A stretch of DNA of 64,000 nt from Pseudomonas protegens. GTDB taxonomy: Bacteria > Pseudomonadota > Gammaproteobacteria > Pseudomonadales > Pseudomonadaceae. Below are positions 1 to 8,406 of this stretch, piece by piece. Position 1 is the stretch's first letter. Each line of letters starts with the position of its first letter. Both the position numbers and the translations under genes were made by a program. Below the pieces are notes generated by a model. It ran no database searches, had not been told where the DNA came from, and saw only the letters and a program-made list of their open reading frames with translations. The DNA lies in the NCBI RefSeq assembly GCF_003363755.1, contig NZ_CP031396.1, positions 4,930,501 through 4,994,500 on the forward strand, written 5' to 3'.

Positions 1-872
1 TGCATCAGTTCGGTGAGGTCAACGGCGCTTTGCTCAGGCGTCTTGTGCTGCCAGTAGTAGCGCAGGGTGTCGATGCCCACCACCGGGTAGCCGATCTTGG
101 CCATCTCGCCAGCCACGTCGCGGTCCAGGTCGCGCCAGCCGCCGTCGCCGGAGAGGAACAGGGTCACGGTGTCCTTGGCTTGGCCGGCCGGGACTTCCAC
201 CACGGGAATGTTCAGGCCGCCGTTTTCAGAACCCACCAGCAGCTTGCGCAGCTCGTTGTTCAGCACTTGGGGCAGGTGGATGTCGTAGTCGCTGATGCTG
301 GTGGTGGCGTTGGGGGTATCACGCACGAAGCCGGCACTTTCGTCATCCGGGTTGTCGTTCCAGGCCACCAGCCAGTGGCCGTGGGCCAGGGTCTTGGGCA
401 GTGGATCGGTGCAGCCGGGCGCCGGGTTAATGGTGAAGCCCACCGACACGGCCTGGGCCTTGTCGTCGTTCTGGGTGGCGACCCAGCGCCAGGCCAGGGC
501 CGCGCCCGGGCCGATGCCGCTGACCAGGGTGGCCGGGCCGTTGAGCTGGGGCAGGGCGCTTTGCAGGGCTTGTTCCTGCAGTTTGCAATCGTCCTTGGGC
601 AGGATCACCTGGACGATCTGCGCCGCGCCGCTGCGGCTCAGGGCCAGCAGTTGTTTGTCGGTCAGGGTCGAATCAGGCAACACCGCCACCACCACCCGGG
701 CCTTGGCCTTGGTGCCGGGGGTCACACGGGTCAGGGTCGAGCCGTCGGCCTGGGTCAGTTGTTCCAGGGTCGGTTCAGGGGCGGGGCGGTTCCACCACCA
801 GTAGCCACCACCCGCAAGCAAAGCCAGTACCACCAGTGTGGCCAGCAGATACCGCCAAGAGCGTTGAATCAT
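1..872 (-). CDS. VirJ/AcvB-family hydrolase, probable aminoacyl-phosphatidylglycerol hydrolase (partial, 3' end outside window)
   Basis: About 290 residues are visible; the C-terminus lies beyond base 1. The ATG (870-872) overlaps the TGA stop of mprF as TGATG, so the two genes are translationally coupled. The N-terminus has a hydrophobic segment (residues ~6-22) and suits a periplasmic or inner-membrane-anchored protein. A GDGGW motif at about residues 242-246, followed by RDLD, is characteristic of the VirJ domain; the catalytic serine region would fall outside the window. Known from the family: Agrobacterium AcvB hydrolyses lysyl-PG and P. aeruginosa PA0919 hydrolyses alanyl-PG, each beside its synthase. 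The role as the turnover partner of the adjacent synthase is inferred from this context. Confidence 0.85.
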   Translation of the reverse strand, partial: MIQRSWRYLLATLVVLALLAGGGYWWWNRPAPEPTLEQLTQADGSTLTRVTPGTKAKARVVVAVLPDSTLTDKQLLALSRSGAAQIVQVILPKDDCKLQEQALQSALPQLNGPATLVSGIGPGAALAWRWVATQNDDKAQAVSVGFTINPAPGCTDPLPKTLAHGHWLVAWNDNPDDESAGFVRDTPNATTSISDYDIHLPQVLNNELRKLLVGSENGGLNIPVVEVPAGQAKDTVTLFLSGDGGWRDLDRDVAGEMAKIGYPVVGIDTLRYYWQHKTPEQSAVDLTELM

Positions 873-3520
873 CAGCGTTTCACCAATCCAGTCAGGCCGC
901 CTGCGATCAGGGCGGCGGTGTCGGCCAGTGCCACCAGCGGGTCGAGCCCGGCCGGCACGGCCATGTAACGGGGTTCCCAGTCGGGCTGGAACTTGTCTTT
1001 GAAGCGGCGCAAACCTTGGAAGTTATACAGTTGCTCGCCGCGGCGGAAGACCATCGAGCCGAGGCGTTGGGTCAGCGGCGCGCCACGTCGCGGTTGCAGG
1101 CCGGACAGCGGCACCATGCCCAGGCTGAAGCGGGCGTATCCGTGATTTTTATAATGCTGGATCAGGCCGACCATCATGAACTCCATGGTCAGCTTCGGCG
1201 CGTCCGGGTGCGCACGCATCAAGTCGAGGCTGGCCAGGTCATGGCTGTAGGTCTCGAGCAGGTTGGCGAAGGCCACCGGGCGTCCTTCAAAACGGATGAT
1301 CGCGATGCGGAAGTGCTTGAGGTAGTCGTCGCTGAAACGGCCCAGGGAGAAGCCTTTCTCGCGGACGTTCTTGCCGGTCAGCCAGGCATCGGAGATGACC
1401 TTCAGCTCATCCATCGGCGCTTGCCCGGGTTCGTGGATCTCCAGCGACAGGCCGTCGCGGGTGCCGCGGTTCCAGGTGTAGCGCAGGTCCTTCATCTCCT
1501 TGCCCTTGGCTTCCAGGTCAAAGCGCTTGAGATCGACCCGGGCTTCTTCGCCGAGCTTGATCGCGGTCAGGCCGATGTCCATGTAGTAGGGCAGGTTTTC
1601 CGCCCGTACCTGGTAGAACACCGGGCGCGCGTGGTGCAGGTCGCACAGGTCGCGGAACTGCCAGATCATTTCCGCGCGCTGCTGGGTCGGGCCGATGGGG
1701 TCGTACAGCGCCACCAGGCTGCGGCCGCGGCGAGCGTACATCAGGAAGGCATCGTCGTTGGGGTGGAACAGCAGCGCCTTGTCACCGGTCAGGGCCAGGC
1801 CACCATCGGGTTGGGACGAGGCCATGAGGATCTTCGCAGCCTTGTCCAGCTCGTCGCTGGTGGGCAGGTGGATGACCGGGCGTGCGGTACGCAGCAGCCA
1901 GGTCAGGGACACCACCAGCAACAGCACCGCAGCCCCCAACAGCGAACGCAGGCCCCGAGGGGCGTCGGCGTCGAGGGTGAACTGCCACCACAGTTGATGG
2001 CTGTAGGGCACGTCCTGATAGGCGAACAGCAGCAGCCAGGTGGAGGCGCCGAGCACGCAGACGCTGGCCACCAGGTACAGCGGCGAGAAGGGCAGTTCGG
2101 TGAGGCGGCTGGGGCGATAGAACGAGCGCCGGAACACGGCCAGCAGGCTGGCGGTGAGGGTCATCAGGCAGGCTTCTTCCCAGTCAAAGCCTTTAAGCAG
2201 CGAGAGCAGGGCGCCCACCAGCAACAGAATGGTGGTGAGCATCCAGGCGGCGGACAGGCGCCGGCGCAGGCCTTGGGCCAGCAGCAGGCAGAGCACGCCG
2301 ATCAGGCTGGCGCCGAAGTGCGAAGCGTCCACCAGGCGGTGAGGAATCAGGAAGCCGATGTGTTGCAGGCGGGTATCGATTTCCGGGGTGGCGCCGGAGA
2401 ACAGCAGTACCACGCCGGAGAGAAACACCAGCACCGCCAGGATCGGCGCCGCCAGGCCGGAAGCTACCCGCAGGGATTGTCGGGTCTGGAACAGGCGCTG
2501 GGCTTCGTTGATCAGCAGCAGGACGCAGGCCACCAGCATCGGCAGCACCACGTAGATCAGGCGATAAAGCAGCAATGCGGCCGCCAGGGGCGCGGCCCCG
2601 AGCTTGTCGGCGAACGCCGCCAGCAGGATGGCTTCGAACACCCCGACGCCGCCGGGTACGTGGCTGAGCACACCGGCGGCCAGGGCCAGCAGGTACACCA
2701 GCAGGAAGGCGCCGAACGGCGGCGCTTCGGGCAGCAGCAGGTAGAGCACGGTGGCGGCTGCGGCGACGTCCAGGGCGGTGATGATCAGTTGCAGGAAGGT
2801 CAGGCGCCGTCCAGGCAGGCGCAGGGTGCGGCGTCCGACCCGGACCAGCAGGTTGTCGCGCAGAGGCTGCTCTGGCAGGCGTCGGCGATAGATGCCGACG
2901 GCCAGTACCGCGCCCAGCAGCAGGATAGCCAGGGCAATACCGCCCAGCAGGCTTTCAGGCAGGCGCAAGGCCGCCGAGGCTGCCGGCAAGTTACTCAAAG
3001 TGGCCAGGGCCGCCAGCGGTGGCAAGGCACACCCAAGAGAGAGGCTGGCAAACAGGGTCATGTGCGCGACGTCGGAGGCCCCCAGCCCATGACGTGCATA
3101 CAGGCGATAACGTACTGAGCCGCCCGACAGCAGCGACAGACCGATGGCGTTGCCGATGGCGAAGGCGGTGAAGCCACCCAGGGCCAGGGTACGGCCGGGC
3201 AGGTTGACTCCGGCATAGCGGCTGGCGGACCACTCGTATCCCAGCAGAATGATGAAGCCGACGATGGTCGCGCCCAGGGCGCCGAGCAGGGCCGGCTTGG
3301 GCACTTCGAGGATCGAGTCGTGCAGGGCGTAGAAGTCCAGCTCGCTAAGCAGGTGACGGCAAGCGATCAGGGCAATGGCGAACAGCAGCAGCGTTATGGC
3401 CAGGCCCAGGGGTTGGCGGTACTTGCTCAACAGGTCCAGCCAGCGCAGGCGAGTGGTTGTCACAGGTTGAGTGGCGGTAGTGGTATCGCTGTCTTGCGAA
3501 TCAGACGTGTTGGCGCGCAT
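872..3520 (-). CDS. mprF: Phosphatidylglycerol aminoacyltransferase MprF (lysyl/alanyl-PG synthase-flippase)
   Basis: An 882-aa inner-membrane protein that transfers an amino acid from aminoacyl-tRNA to phosphatidylglycerol, reducing negative surface charge and sensitivity to cationic peptides. The first ~540 residues are a polytopic flippase with many hydrophobic helices; the rest is the soluble DUF2156 synthase (GNAT-like) domain, with blocks such as HPNDD and SLGMVPLSG. A TTG three bases upstream is possible, but the ATG at 3520 sits about 6 bases after a good GAGGTGA ribosome site and is preferred. It is followed by the VirJ-type hydrolase with a TGATG overlap. Amino-acid specificity (Ala or Lys) cannot be read from sequence; P. 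aeruginosa PA0920, which has the same neighbour, makes alanyl-PG. Confidence 0.93.
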   Translation of the reverse strand: MRANTSDSQDSDTTTATQPVTTTRLRWLDLLSKYRQPLGLAITLLLFAIALIACRHLLSELDFYALHDSILEVPKPALLGALGATIVGFIILLGYEWSASRYAGVNLPGRTLALGGFTAFAIGNAIGLSLLSGGSVRYRLYARHGLGASDVAHMTLFASLSLGCALPPLAALATLSNLPAASAALRLPESLLGGIALAILLLGAVLAVGIYRRRLPEQPLRDNLLVRVGRRTLRLPGRRLTFLQLIITALDVAAAATVLYLLLPEAPPFGAFLLVYLLALAAGVLSHVPGGVGVFEAILLAAFADKLGAAPLAAALLLYRLIYVVLPMLVACVLLLINEAQRLFQTRQSLRVASGLAAPILAVLVFLSGVVLLFSGATPEIDTRLQHIGFLIPHRLVDASHFGASLIGVLCLLLAQGLRRRLSAAWMLTTILLLVGALLSLLKGFDWEEACLMTLTASLLAVFRRSFYRPSRLTELPFSPLYLVASVCVLGASTWLLLFAYQDVPYSHQLWWQFTLDADAPRGLRSLLGAAVLLLVVSLTWLLRTARPVIHLPTSDELDKAAKILMASSQPDGGLALTGDKALLFHPNDDAFLMYARRGRSLVALYDPIGPTQQRAEMIWQFRDLCDLHHARPVFYQVRAENLPYYMDIGLTAIKLGEEARVDLKRFDLEAKGKEMKDLRYTWNRGTRDGLSLEIHEPGQAPMDELKVISDAWLTGKNVREKGFSLGRFSDDYLKHFRIAIIRFEGRPVAFANLLETYSHDLASLDLMRAHPDAPKLTMEFMMVGLIQHYKNHGYARFSLGMVPLSGLQPRRGAPLTQRLGSMVFRRGEQLYNFQGLRRFKDKFQPDWEPRYMAVPAGLDPLVALADTAALIAGGLTGLVKR

Positions 3521-3760
3521 CAATCACCTCGTGGATTGTGCGCGACAGGATGGGGGTATCCGGCCAAGTTACCAATCCCTGTAGAAAAAATAGTTTCAAA
3601 TATTAACGCGTCTCACCGTGGCCCGGCGACCCTGGGCGAAGGCCGCCGGGTGGTTGCTCGAGACAGAGCATAGCTCGCATCTTGAAGGGTCGAAGCATCG
3701 CTAAAAGGCTCGCAACACTTTGCCAGGTCATTGTTGCGAAAGGACTTTTTCAACAGATAC

Positions 3761-3792
3761 AAAAAAGGCCACTCTTTCGAGCAGCCTTTTTT
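3761..3792 (-). terminator. Rho-independent terminator of tRNA-fMet copy 1
   Basis: On the minus strand a GGCTGCTC / GAGTGGCC stem with a GAAA tetraloop is flanked by A and T runs, just after the CCA end of the tRNA gene. Confidence 0.8.
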
Positions 3793-3798
3793 GATGTT

Positions 3799-3875
<77 letters not shown>

Positions 3876-4039
3876 TCTGTGTGGCGGCATTCTACAGGCG
3901 AACGACTGAGTGTCAACCATTAATGGTTCGACAGGTCAAATAAACGTCGAATGGCCGGTTCTGTCTTTTAAGTCATCGACAGCTAAAGAGTTTTGCCGCT
4001 CTGGTGGTGAGTGCGTGAAGGGCAAAAACAGGCGCGCAC

Positions 4040-4071
4040 AAAAAAGGCCACTCTTTCGAGTAGCCTTTTTT
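4040..4071 (-). terminator. Rho-independent terminator of tRNA-fMet copy 2
   Basis: The GGCTACTC / GAGTGGCC stem with a GAAA loop lies between A and T runs. It is nearly identical to the terminator of copy 1, so each tRNA gene can be its own transcription unit. Confidence 0.8.
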
Positions 4072-4077
4072 GATGTT

Positions 4078-4154
<77 letters not shown>

Positions 4155-4367
4155 TCTGTGTGGGCGGATTCTACAGCGTCGCTGGCGTCTGTCAATCACT
4201 AATTTTAAAAAAAGGCTTCCTGTTCAATCGCTTAGCGTGCTTCCAGGAGCGTTTTTTGAGGCTTGGGCCCAGGTAGACCGTGGCTTTCAGCTCTATGGAA
4301 CGCTTGGTGCTCATTAAGAGAATAAATGTCTCATGGCGCTTTGCCGATTGATCCGAGGTGCAAGGTA

Positions 4368-4383
4368 CTGGTGCTATATACAG
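4368..4383 (+). promoter_or_regulatory. LexA (SOS) box upstream of dinB
   Basis: CTG-N10-CAG with an AT-rich right half (TACTGGTGCTATATACAG), close to the gammaproteobacterial LexA consensus CTGTATATATATACAG. It lies about 70 bp before the dinB start, the usual place for a damage-inducible operator. No other obvious feature is seen in 4155-4451. Confidence 0.8.
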
Positions 4384-4451
4384 GTGCCGGTAGATACTGA
4401 TCGTCCGCTTTGATTCCGACTTCAGCTTTTAATGATCTCTGCCTTTATATG

Positions 4452-5516
4452 ATGCAGCGCAAAATCATCCACATTGACTGTGATTGCTTCTACGCCGCCA
4501 TCGAAATGCGCGACGACCCGCAGCTGGCCGGCAAGCCGTTGGCAGTGGGCGGCTCCGCGGATCGACGGGGGGTGATTGCGACCTGCAGCTATGAGGCGCG
4601 GGCCTATGGCGTGCGCTCGGCCATGTCGTCGCGGCACGCGTTGACCCTGTGCCCGGACCTGGTGATCGTCAAGCCGCGCATGGATGCCTATCGCGAGGCG
4701 TCGAAAGAGATTCATACGATCTTTCGTGATTACACCGAGCTGATCGAGCCCTTGTCCCTGGACGAGGCCTACCTGGATGTTTCCGACAGTCCGAACTTCG
4801 CCGGCAGCGCCACGCGCATTGCCCAGGACATTCGTCGGCGGGTTTCCAATCAGTTGCATATCACGGTGTCGGCCGGGGTCGCGCCCAACAAGTTTCTGGC
4901 CAAGATTGCCAGCGACTGGAAAAAGCCCAACGGCCTGTTCGTGATCACTCCGGATCAGGTGGAGGATTTTGTCTCCGAATTGCCGGTGAGCAAGTTGCAT
5001 GGGGTGGGCAAGGTCACGGCGGACAAGCTGGGTCGCCTGGGGATTGTCGACTGCCTGCAGTTGCGCGACTGGAACAAGCTGGCTCTGGTGCGCGAGTTCG
5101 GCAGTTTCGGCGAGCGCCTGTGGAGCCTGGCCCGGGGGATCGATGATCGGCCGGTGCAGAATGACAGCCGGCGGCAGTCCATCAGCGTGGAAAACACTTA
5201 CGACGTGGACCTTCCCGATCTGGATAGCTGCCTGCAGAAGTTACCGGAGCTGATGGAGACTCTGGCAGGGCGCATTGCGCGTATCGACAGCAGTTATCGG
5301 CCGGGCAAACCCTTCGTCAAAGTGAAGTTCCACGACTTTACCCAGACCACTCTTGAGCAGGCGGGGGCCGGACGGGATCTGGAGAGTTATCGGCAACTGC
5401 TGACCCAGGCCTTCAAGCGTGGCGGCAAGCCAGTGCGGCTCTTGGGAATTGGCGTGCGATTGCAGGATCTACGCGGTGGTCACGAACAGCTGGAGCTGTT
5501 TCGGGGCGTGTTGTAG
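4452..5516 (+). CDS. dinB: DNA polymerase IV (Y-family, translesion)
   Basis: A 354-aa error-prone translesion polymerase. The N-terminus carries the Y-family metal motif HIDCDCFYAAIE, and the palm has SLDEAYLDVS with the second catalytic acidic pair; the little-finger domain and a C-terminal QLELF clamp-binding motif end the protein. The first ATG giving the canonical MQRKIIHIDCD start is at 4452; an adjacent ATG at 4449 is possible and no strong ribosome site is visible. An SOS box lies upstream, so induction by DNA damage is expected. The stop codon is the beginning of a REP element. Confidence 0.96.
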   Translation: MQRKIIHIDCDCFYAAIEMRDDPQLAGKPLAVGGSADRRGVIATCSYEARAYGVRSAMSSRHALTLCPDLVIVKPRMDAYREASKEIHTIFRDYTELIEPLSLDEAYLDVSDSPNFAGSATRIAQDIRRRVSNQLHITVSAGVAPNKFLAKIASDWKKPNGLFVITPDQVEDFVSELPVSKLHGVGKVTADKLGRLGIVDCLQLRDWNKLALVREFGSFGERLWSLARGIDDRPVQNDSRRQSISVENTYDVDLPDLDSCLQKLPELMETLAGRIARIDSSYRPGKPFVKVKFHDFTQTTLEQAGAGRDLESYRQLLTQAFKRGGKPVRLLGIGVRLQDLRGGHEQLELFRGVL

Positions 5517-5588
5517 GCGCTGGCTGGCTGGCGAAGGGGAGCACCGCGATTGATCCGCGGCGTGACATTCGCCGGCAAGCCGGCTCCT
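5513..5588. repeat. REPIN (inverted pair of REP elements)
   Basis: A plus-oriented REP-like unit at 5513-5536 (GTAGGCGCTGGC...GGCGAA) faces a minus-oriented unit at 5568-5588 (TTCGCCGGCAAGCCGGCTCCT). The same family recurs at four further intergenic sites in this window. It begins on the dinB stop codon and ends just before the stop of the next gene. Confidence 0.8.
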
Positions 5589-5595
5589 GAGGCAA

Positions 5596-6546
5596 TCAGT
5601 GACCGGGATCGGCGACCAGGCGGCCGGCGTTCTTGGTCAGGGACTTGAGGAACTCGCTCTGCAATTCCGGATCGTTGCGTGTCAGCTCGATCAGGCTCTG
5701 CTCCAGCTCGCTGGCCTCTTCTTCCAGACCCAACTCCGACAGGCGCTTGACCCGGTGTACCCACTGGCTTACTTCGTCATCTTCCAGATCGTCGTAAATC
5801 AGTGCATGGGCTTCCAGTAGCTTGCCGCGCAGGCTGCTGCTCAGGCTCAGGGACGAGTCGGAATGCACTTCGTCCTGAGCATCCTCGACACTGATCTGCA
5901 ACTTGCCGATGTGGTTCAGGTCCTGTTCGGAGAATGGCGCGTCCAGCAGGTTCAAGCGCAGCACGCCATTACGATCGGTGCTCATGTCGTAGGTTTGCCT
6001 GCCGGCCTTGACCTGCACCGGGCGCTCGCTCCAGGGCAGGCTCGAATACTCCAGGCGCTTGTCACGCTGGACTTCATCGATGGCTGCCAGGTTCTGCTGA
6101 GCCCGACCGTGGGACGGCATGTTCATGAACGGGTTGAGCCCGGACACGCCATAGCTGACCCAGTCCTTGGTGACGCTGTCCGGCAGGTTGCCCAGGGCAA
6201 ACACGTTGACCACATTGGCGCCGACGCCGGCCACCAGGGCTACCGCGCCCAGCGGGATCTCGTAGATTTCCCGCCAGGGTTGATAAGGCGTATAGCGATC
6301 GTAGCGCCGAGTGACCTCGAACTCGGTCACTTCGAAGGTCTTCTGCTCGTGGATGCGTACCCGGCGTTGCGGCAGCTCAAGCACCTTAGGCTCACCGACA
6401 TCGATCTGCAGGCTGTGGTCGAGCAGTTTGCGCTCGACGCGTTCCTCGTGTTCGCTGCGTTGCGACATCTGGTTGGCGCAGCCGCTGACCAGCAGGGCGC
6501 CGCATAGAGCGGCGCCCCCGAGGCTTAAGGTGTTTCGCTTGAACAT
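5596..6546 (-). CDS. Conserved lipoprotein of unknown function
   Basis: A 316-aa protein with a signal sequence and lipobox LLVSGC (lipidated Cys ~23), so exported and membrane-anchored. The mature part starts with a charged, Glu/Arg-rich stretch, then a short hydrophobic Gly/Val/Ala-rich segment near residues 98-117, and ends with an acidic, helix-prone C-terminus. No catalytic motif is recognised. It lies directly downstream of proS, about 17 bp away on the same strand, and probably shares its transcript; I recall an unnamed lipoprotein gene in the same place in other pseudomonads. Confidence 0.75.
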   Translation of the reverse strand: MFKRNTLSLGGAALCGALLVSGCANQMSQRSEHEERVERKLLDHSLQIDVGEPKVLELPQRRVRIHEQKTFEVTEFEVTRRYDRYTPYQPWREIYEIPLGAVALVAGVGANVVNVFALGNLPDSVTKDWVSYGVSGLNPFMNMPSHGRAQQNLAAIDEVQRDKRLEYSSLPWSERPVQVKAGRQTYDMSTDRNGVLRLNLLDAPFSEQDLNHIGKLQISVEDAQDEVHSDSSLSLSSSLRGKLLEAHALIYDDLEDDEVSQWVHRVKRLSELGLEEEASELEQSLIELTRNDPELQSEFLKSLTKNAGRLVADPGH

Positions 6547-6563
6547 GACTTCTCTATCTGGTT

Positions 6564-8279
6564 TCAGCGACGGATACGGGCTTGGAGGAAGGACAGGACG
6601 TCGGCCACGGGCAGCGCTTGTGCCTGGGCTTCGGTACGGCTCTTGTATTCCAGGTTGCCTTCGGCGAGGCCGCGGTCACTGACCACGATCCGGTGAGGAA
6701 TGCCGATCAGCTCCATGTCCGCGAACTTGATGCCCGGGCTGGTTTTCTTGTCGCGGTCGTCCAGCAGCACTTCGAAACCGGCGGCAGTCAGTTCTGCGTA
6801 GAGTTTGTCGGTGGCTTCGCGAACCTGCTCGGTTTCGTAGCGCAGCGGAACCAGGGCGATCTGGAACGGCGCCAGGGTATCGCTCCAGATGATGCCGTTT
6901 TCATCGTTGTTCTGCTCGATGGCGGCCGCCACCACGCGGGACACGCCAATGCCGTAGCAGCCCATTTCCAGGGTCACTGGCTTGCCGTTCTCGCCCAGCA
7001 CTTCGCACTTCATCGCCTTGCTGTACTTGTTGCCCAGCTGGAAGATGTGCCCGACCTCGATGCCGCGCTTGATTTCCAGGGTGCCCTTGCCGTCCGGGCT
7101 CGGGTCGCCGGCCACCACGTTGCGCAGGTCGGCAACAGTCGGAACCGGCAGGTCGCGTTCCCAGTTGACGCCGAAGTAGTGCTTGTCGTCGATGTTGGCA
7201 CCGACGCCGAAGTCGCTCATCAGCGCCACCGAGCGGTCGATGATGATCGGCAGTGGCAGGTTCACCGGGCCCAGGGAGCCGGCGCCGGCGCCGATGGCGT
7301 CACGCAGTTCAGCTTCGGAGGCCATGACCAGCGGGCTGGCAACGCCAGGCTGGTTGGCGGCCTTGATTTCGTTCAGTTCGTGGTCGCCACGGATGATCAG
7401 GGCGATCAGCTTGCCGGCTTCTTCGGCATGCACCACCAGGGTCTTGACGGTCTTCTCGATCGGCAGGTTGTAGCCTTCCACCAGATGGGCAATGGTTTTC
7501 GCGTCAGGGGTGTCAACCAGGCGCATCTCTTCGGTCGGAGCCGGGCGCGAGGTTTCGCGCGGCACGGCTTCAGCCTTCTCGATGTTCGCTGCGTAGTCGG
7601 AACCGTTGCTGAAGACGATATCGTCTTCGCCGGACTCGGCCAGTACGTGGAATTCGTGGGAACCGGCGCCGCCGATGGAACCGTTGTCTGCTTCAACCGG
7701 GCGGAACTTCAGGCCCAGGCGGGTGAAGACGTTGCAATAAGCCTGGTGCATGCGGTCGTAGGTGACCTGCAAGGACGCCTGGTCGGCGTGGAAGGAGTAG
7801 GCGTCCTTCATGATGAACTCGCGGCCGCGCATCAGACCGAAGCGTGGGCGGATTTCATCGCGGAATTTGGTCTGGATCTGGTACAGGTTCAGCGGCAGCT
7901 GCTTGTAGCTGCTCAGCTCGTTGCGGGCCAGATCGGTGATCACTTCTTCGTGGGTCGGGCCGGCGCAGAAATCGCGACCGTGCCGGTCTTTGAAGCGCAG
8001 CAGCTCAGGGCCGTACTCTTCCCAGCGACCGGATTCCTGCCACAGCTCAGCCGGTTGAGTGCTCGGCATCAACACTTCAAGCGCGCCCGCGGCGTTCATT
8101 TCTTCGCGAACGATGGCTTCAACCTTGCGCATCACTCGCAAGCCCATCGGCAGCCAGGTGTACAGGCCGGAAGCCAGTTTACGGATCATGCCGGCGCGCA
8201 GCATCAGCTGGTGGCTGATCACGACCGCGTCGGAAGGCGTTTCTTTCTGTGTGGCGAGCAAATATTGACTGGTACGCAT
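6564..8279 (-). CDS. proS: Proline--tRNA ligase (bacterial type with YbaK editing domain)
   Basis: A 571-aa class II aminoacyl-tRNA synthetase that charges tRNA-Pro in the cytoplasm. The start at 8279 gives the canonical MRTSQYLLATQKE; an upstream in-frame extension to 8393 lacks family similarity. Class II motifs are visible (motif 2 around RPRFGLMRGREFIMKDAYSF, motif 3 around GCYGIGVSR). The ~200-residue insertion between motifs 2 and 3 is the prolyl-tRNA editing domain that removes misactivated Ala and Cys. Length matches the E. coli-type enzyme (572 aa). The lipoprotein gene downstream is co-oriented. Confidence 0.97.
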   Translation of the reverse strand: MRTSQYLLATQKETPSDAVVISHQLMLRAGMIRKLASGLYTWLPMGLRVMRKVEAIVREEMNAAGALEVLMPSTQPAELWQESGRWEEYGPELLRFKDRHGRDFCAGPTHEEVITDLARNELSSYKQLPLNLYQIQTKFRDEIRPRFGLMRGREFIMKDAYSFHADQASLQVTYDRMHQAYCNVFTRLGLKFRPVEADNGSIGGAGSHEFHVLAESGEDDIVFSNGSDYAANIEKAEAVPRETSRPAPTEEMRLVDTPDAKTIAHLVEGYNLPIEKTVKTLVVHAEEAGKLIALIIRGDHELNEIKAANQPGVASPLVMASEAELRDAIGAGAGSLGPVNLPLPIIIDRSVALMSDFGVGANIDDKHYFGVNWERDLPVPTVADLRNVVAGDPSPDGKGTLEIKRGIEVGHIFQLGNKYSKAMKCEVLGENGKPVTLEMGCYGIGVSRVVAAAIEQNNDENGIIWSDTLAPFQIALVPLRYETEQVREATDKLYAELTAAGFEVLLDDRDKKTSPGIKFADMELIGIPHRIVVSDRGLAEGNLEYKSRTEAQAQALPVADVLSFLQARIRR

Positions 8280-8406
8280 GGTAGGCCGTTGTCGGTTGCT
8301 TAGACTGGAAGTGACGGAGCATTGTACGGGCGAGTTCCGCTGGCGTACAGGATTGCGCTTTGAGGGGACGGGAGCCGCGGAGAAAAGCCGCAACTCCCGG
8401 GATTTT

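Noticed and set aside
836..3118. A 760-codon plus-strand ORF antisense to mprF
   Set aside because: Gln/Gly/Ala/His-rich, no domain, no ribosome site; it mirrors the well-supported mprF and is a GC-codon shadow.
6582..8303. A long plus-strand ORF antisense to proS
   Set aside because: No recognisable protein; proS on the other strand has full family length and motifs.
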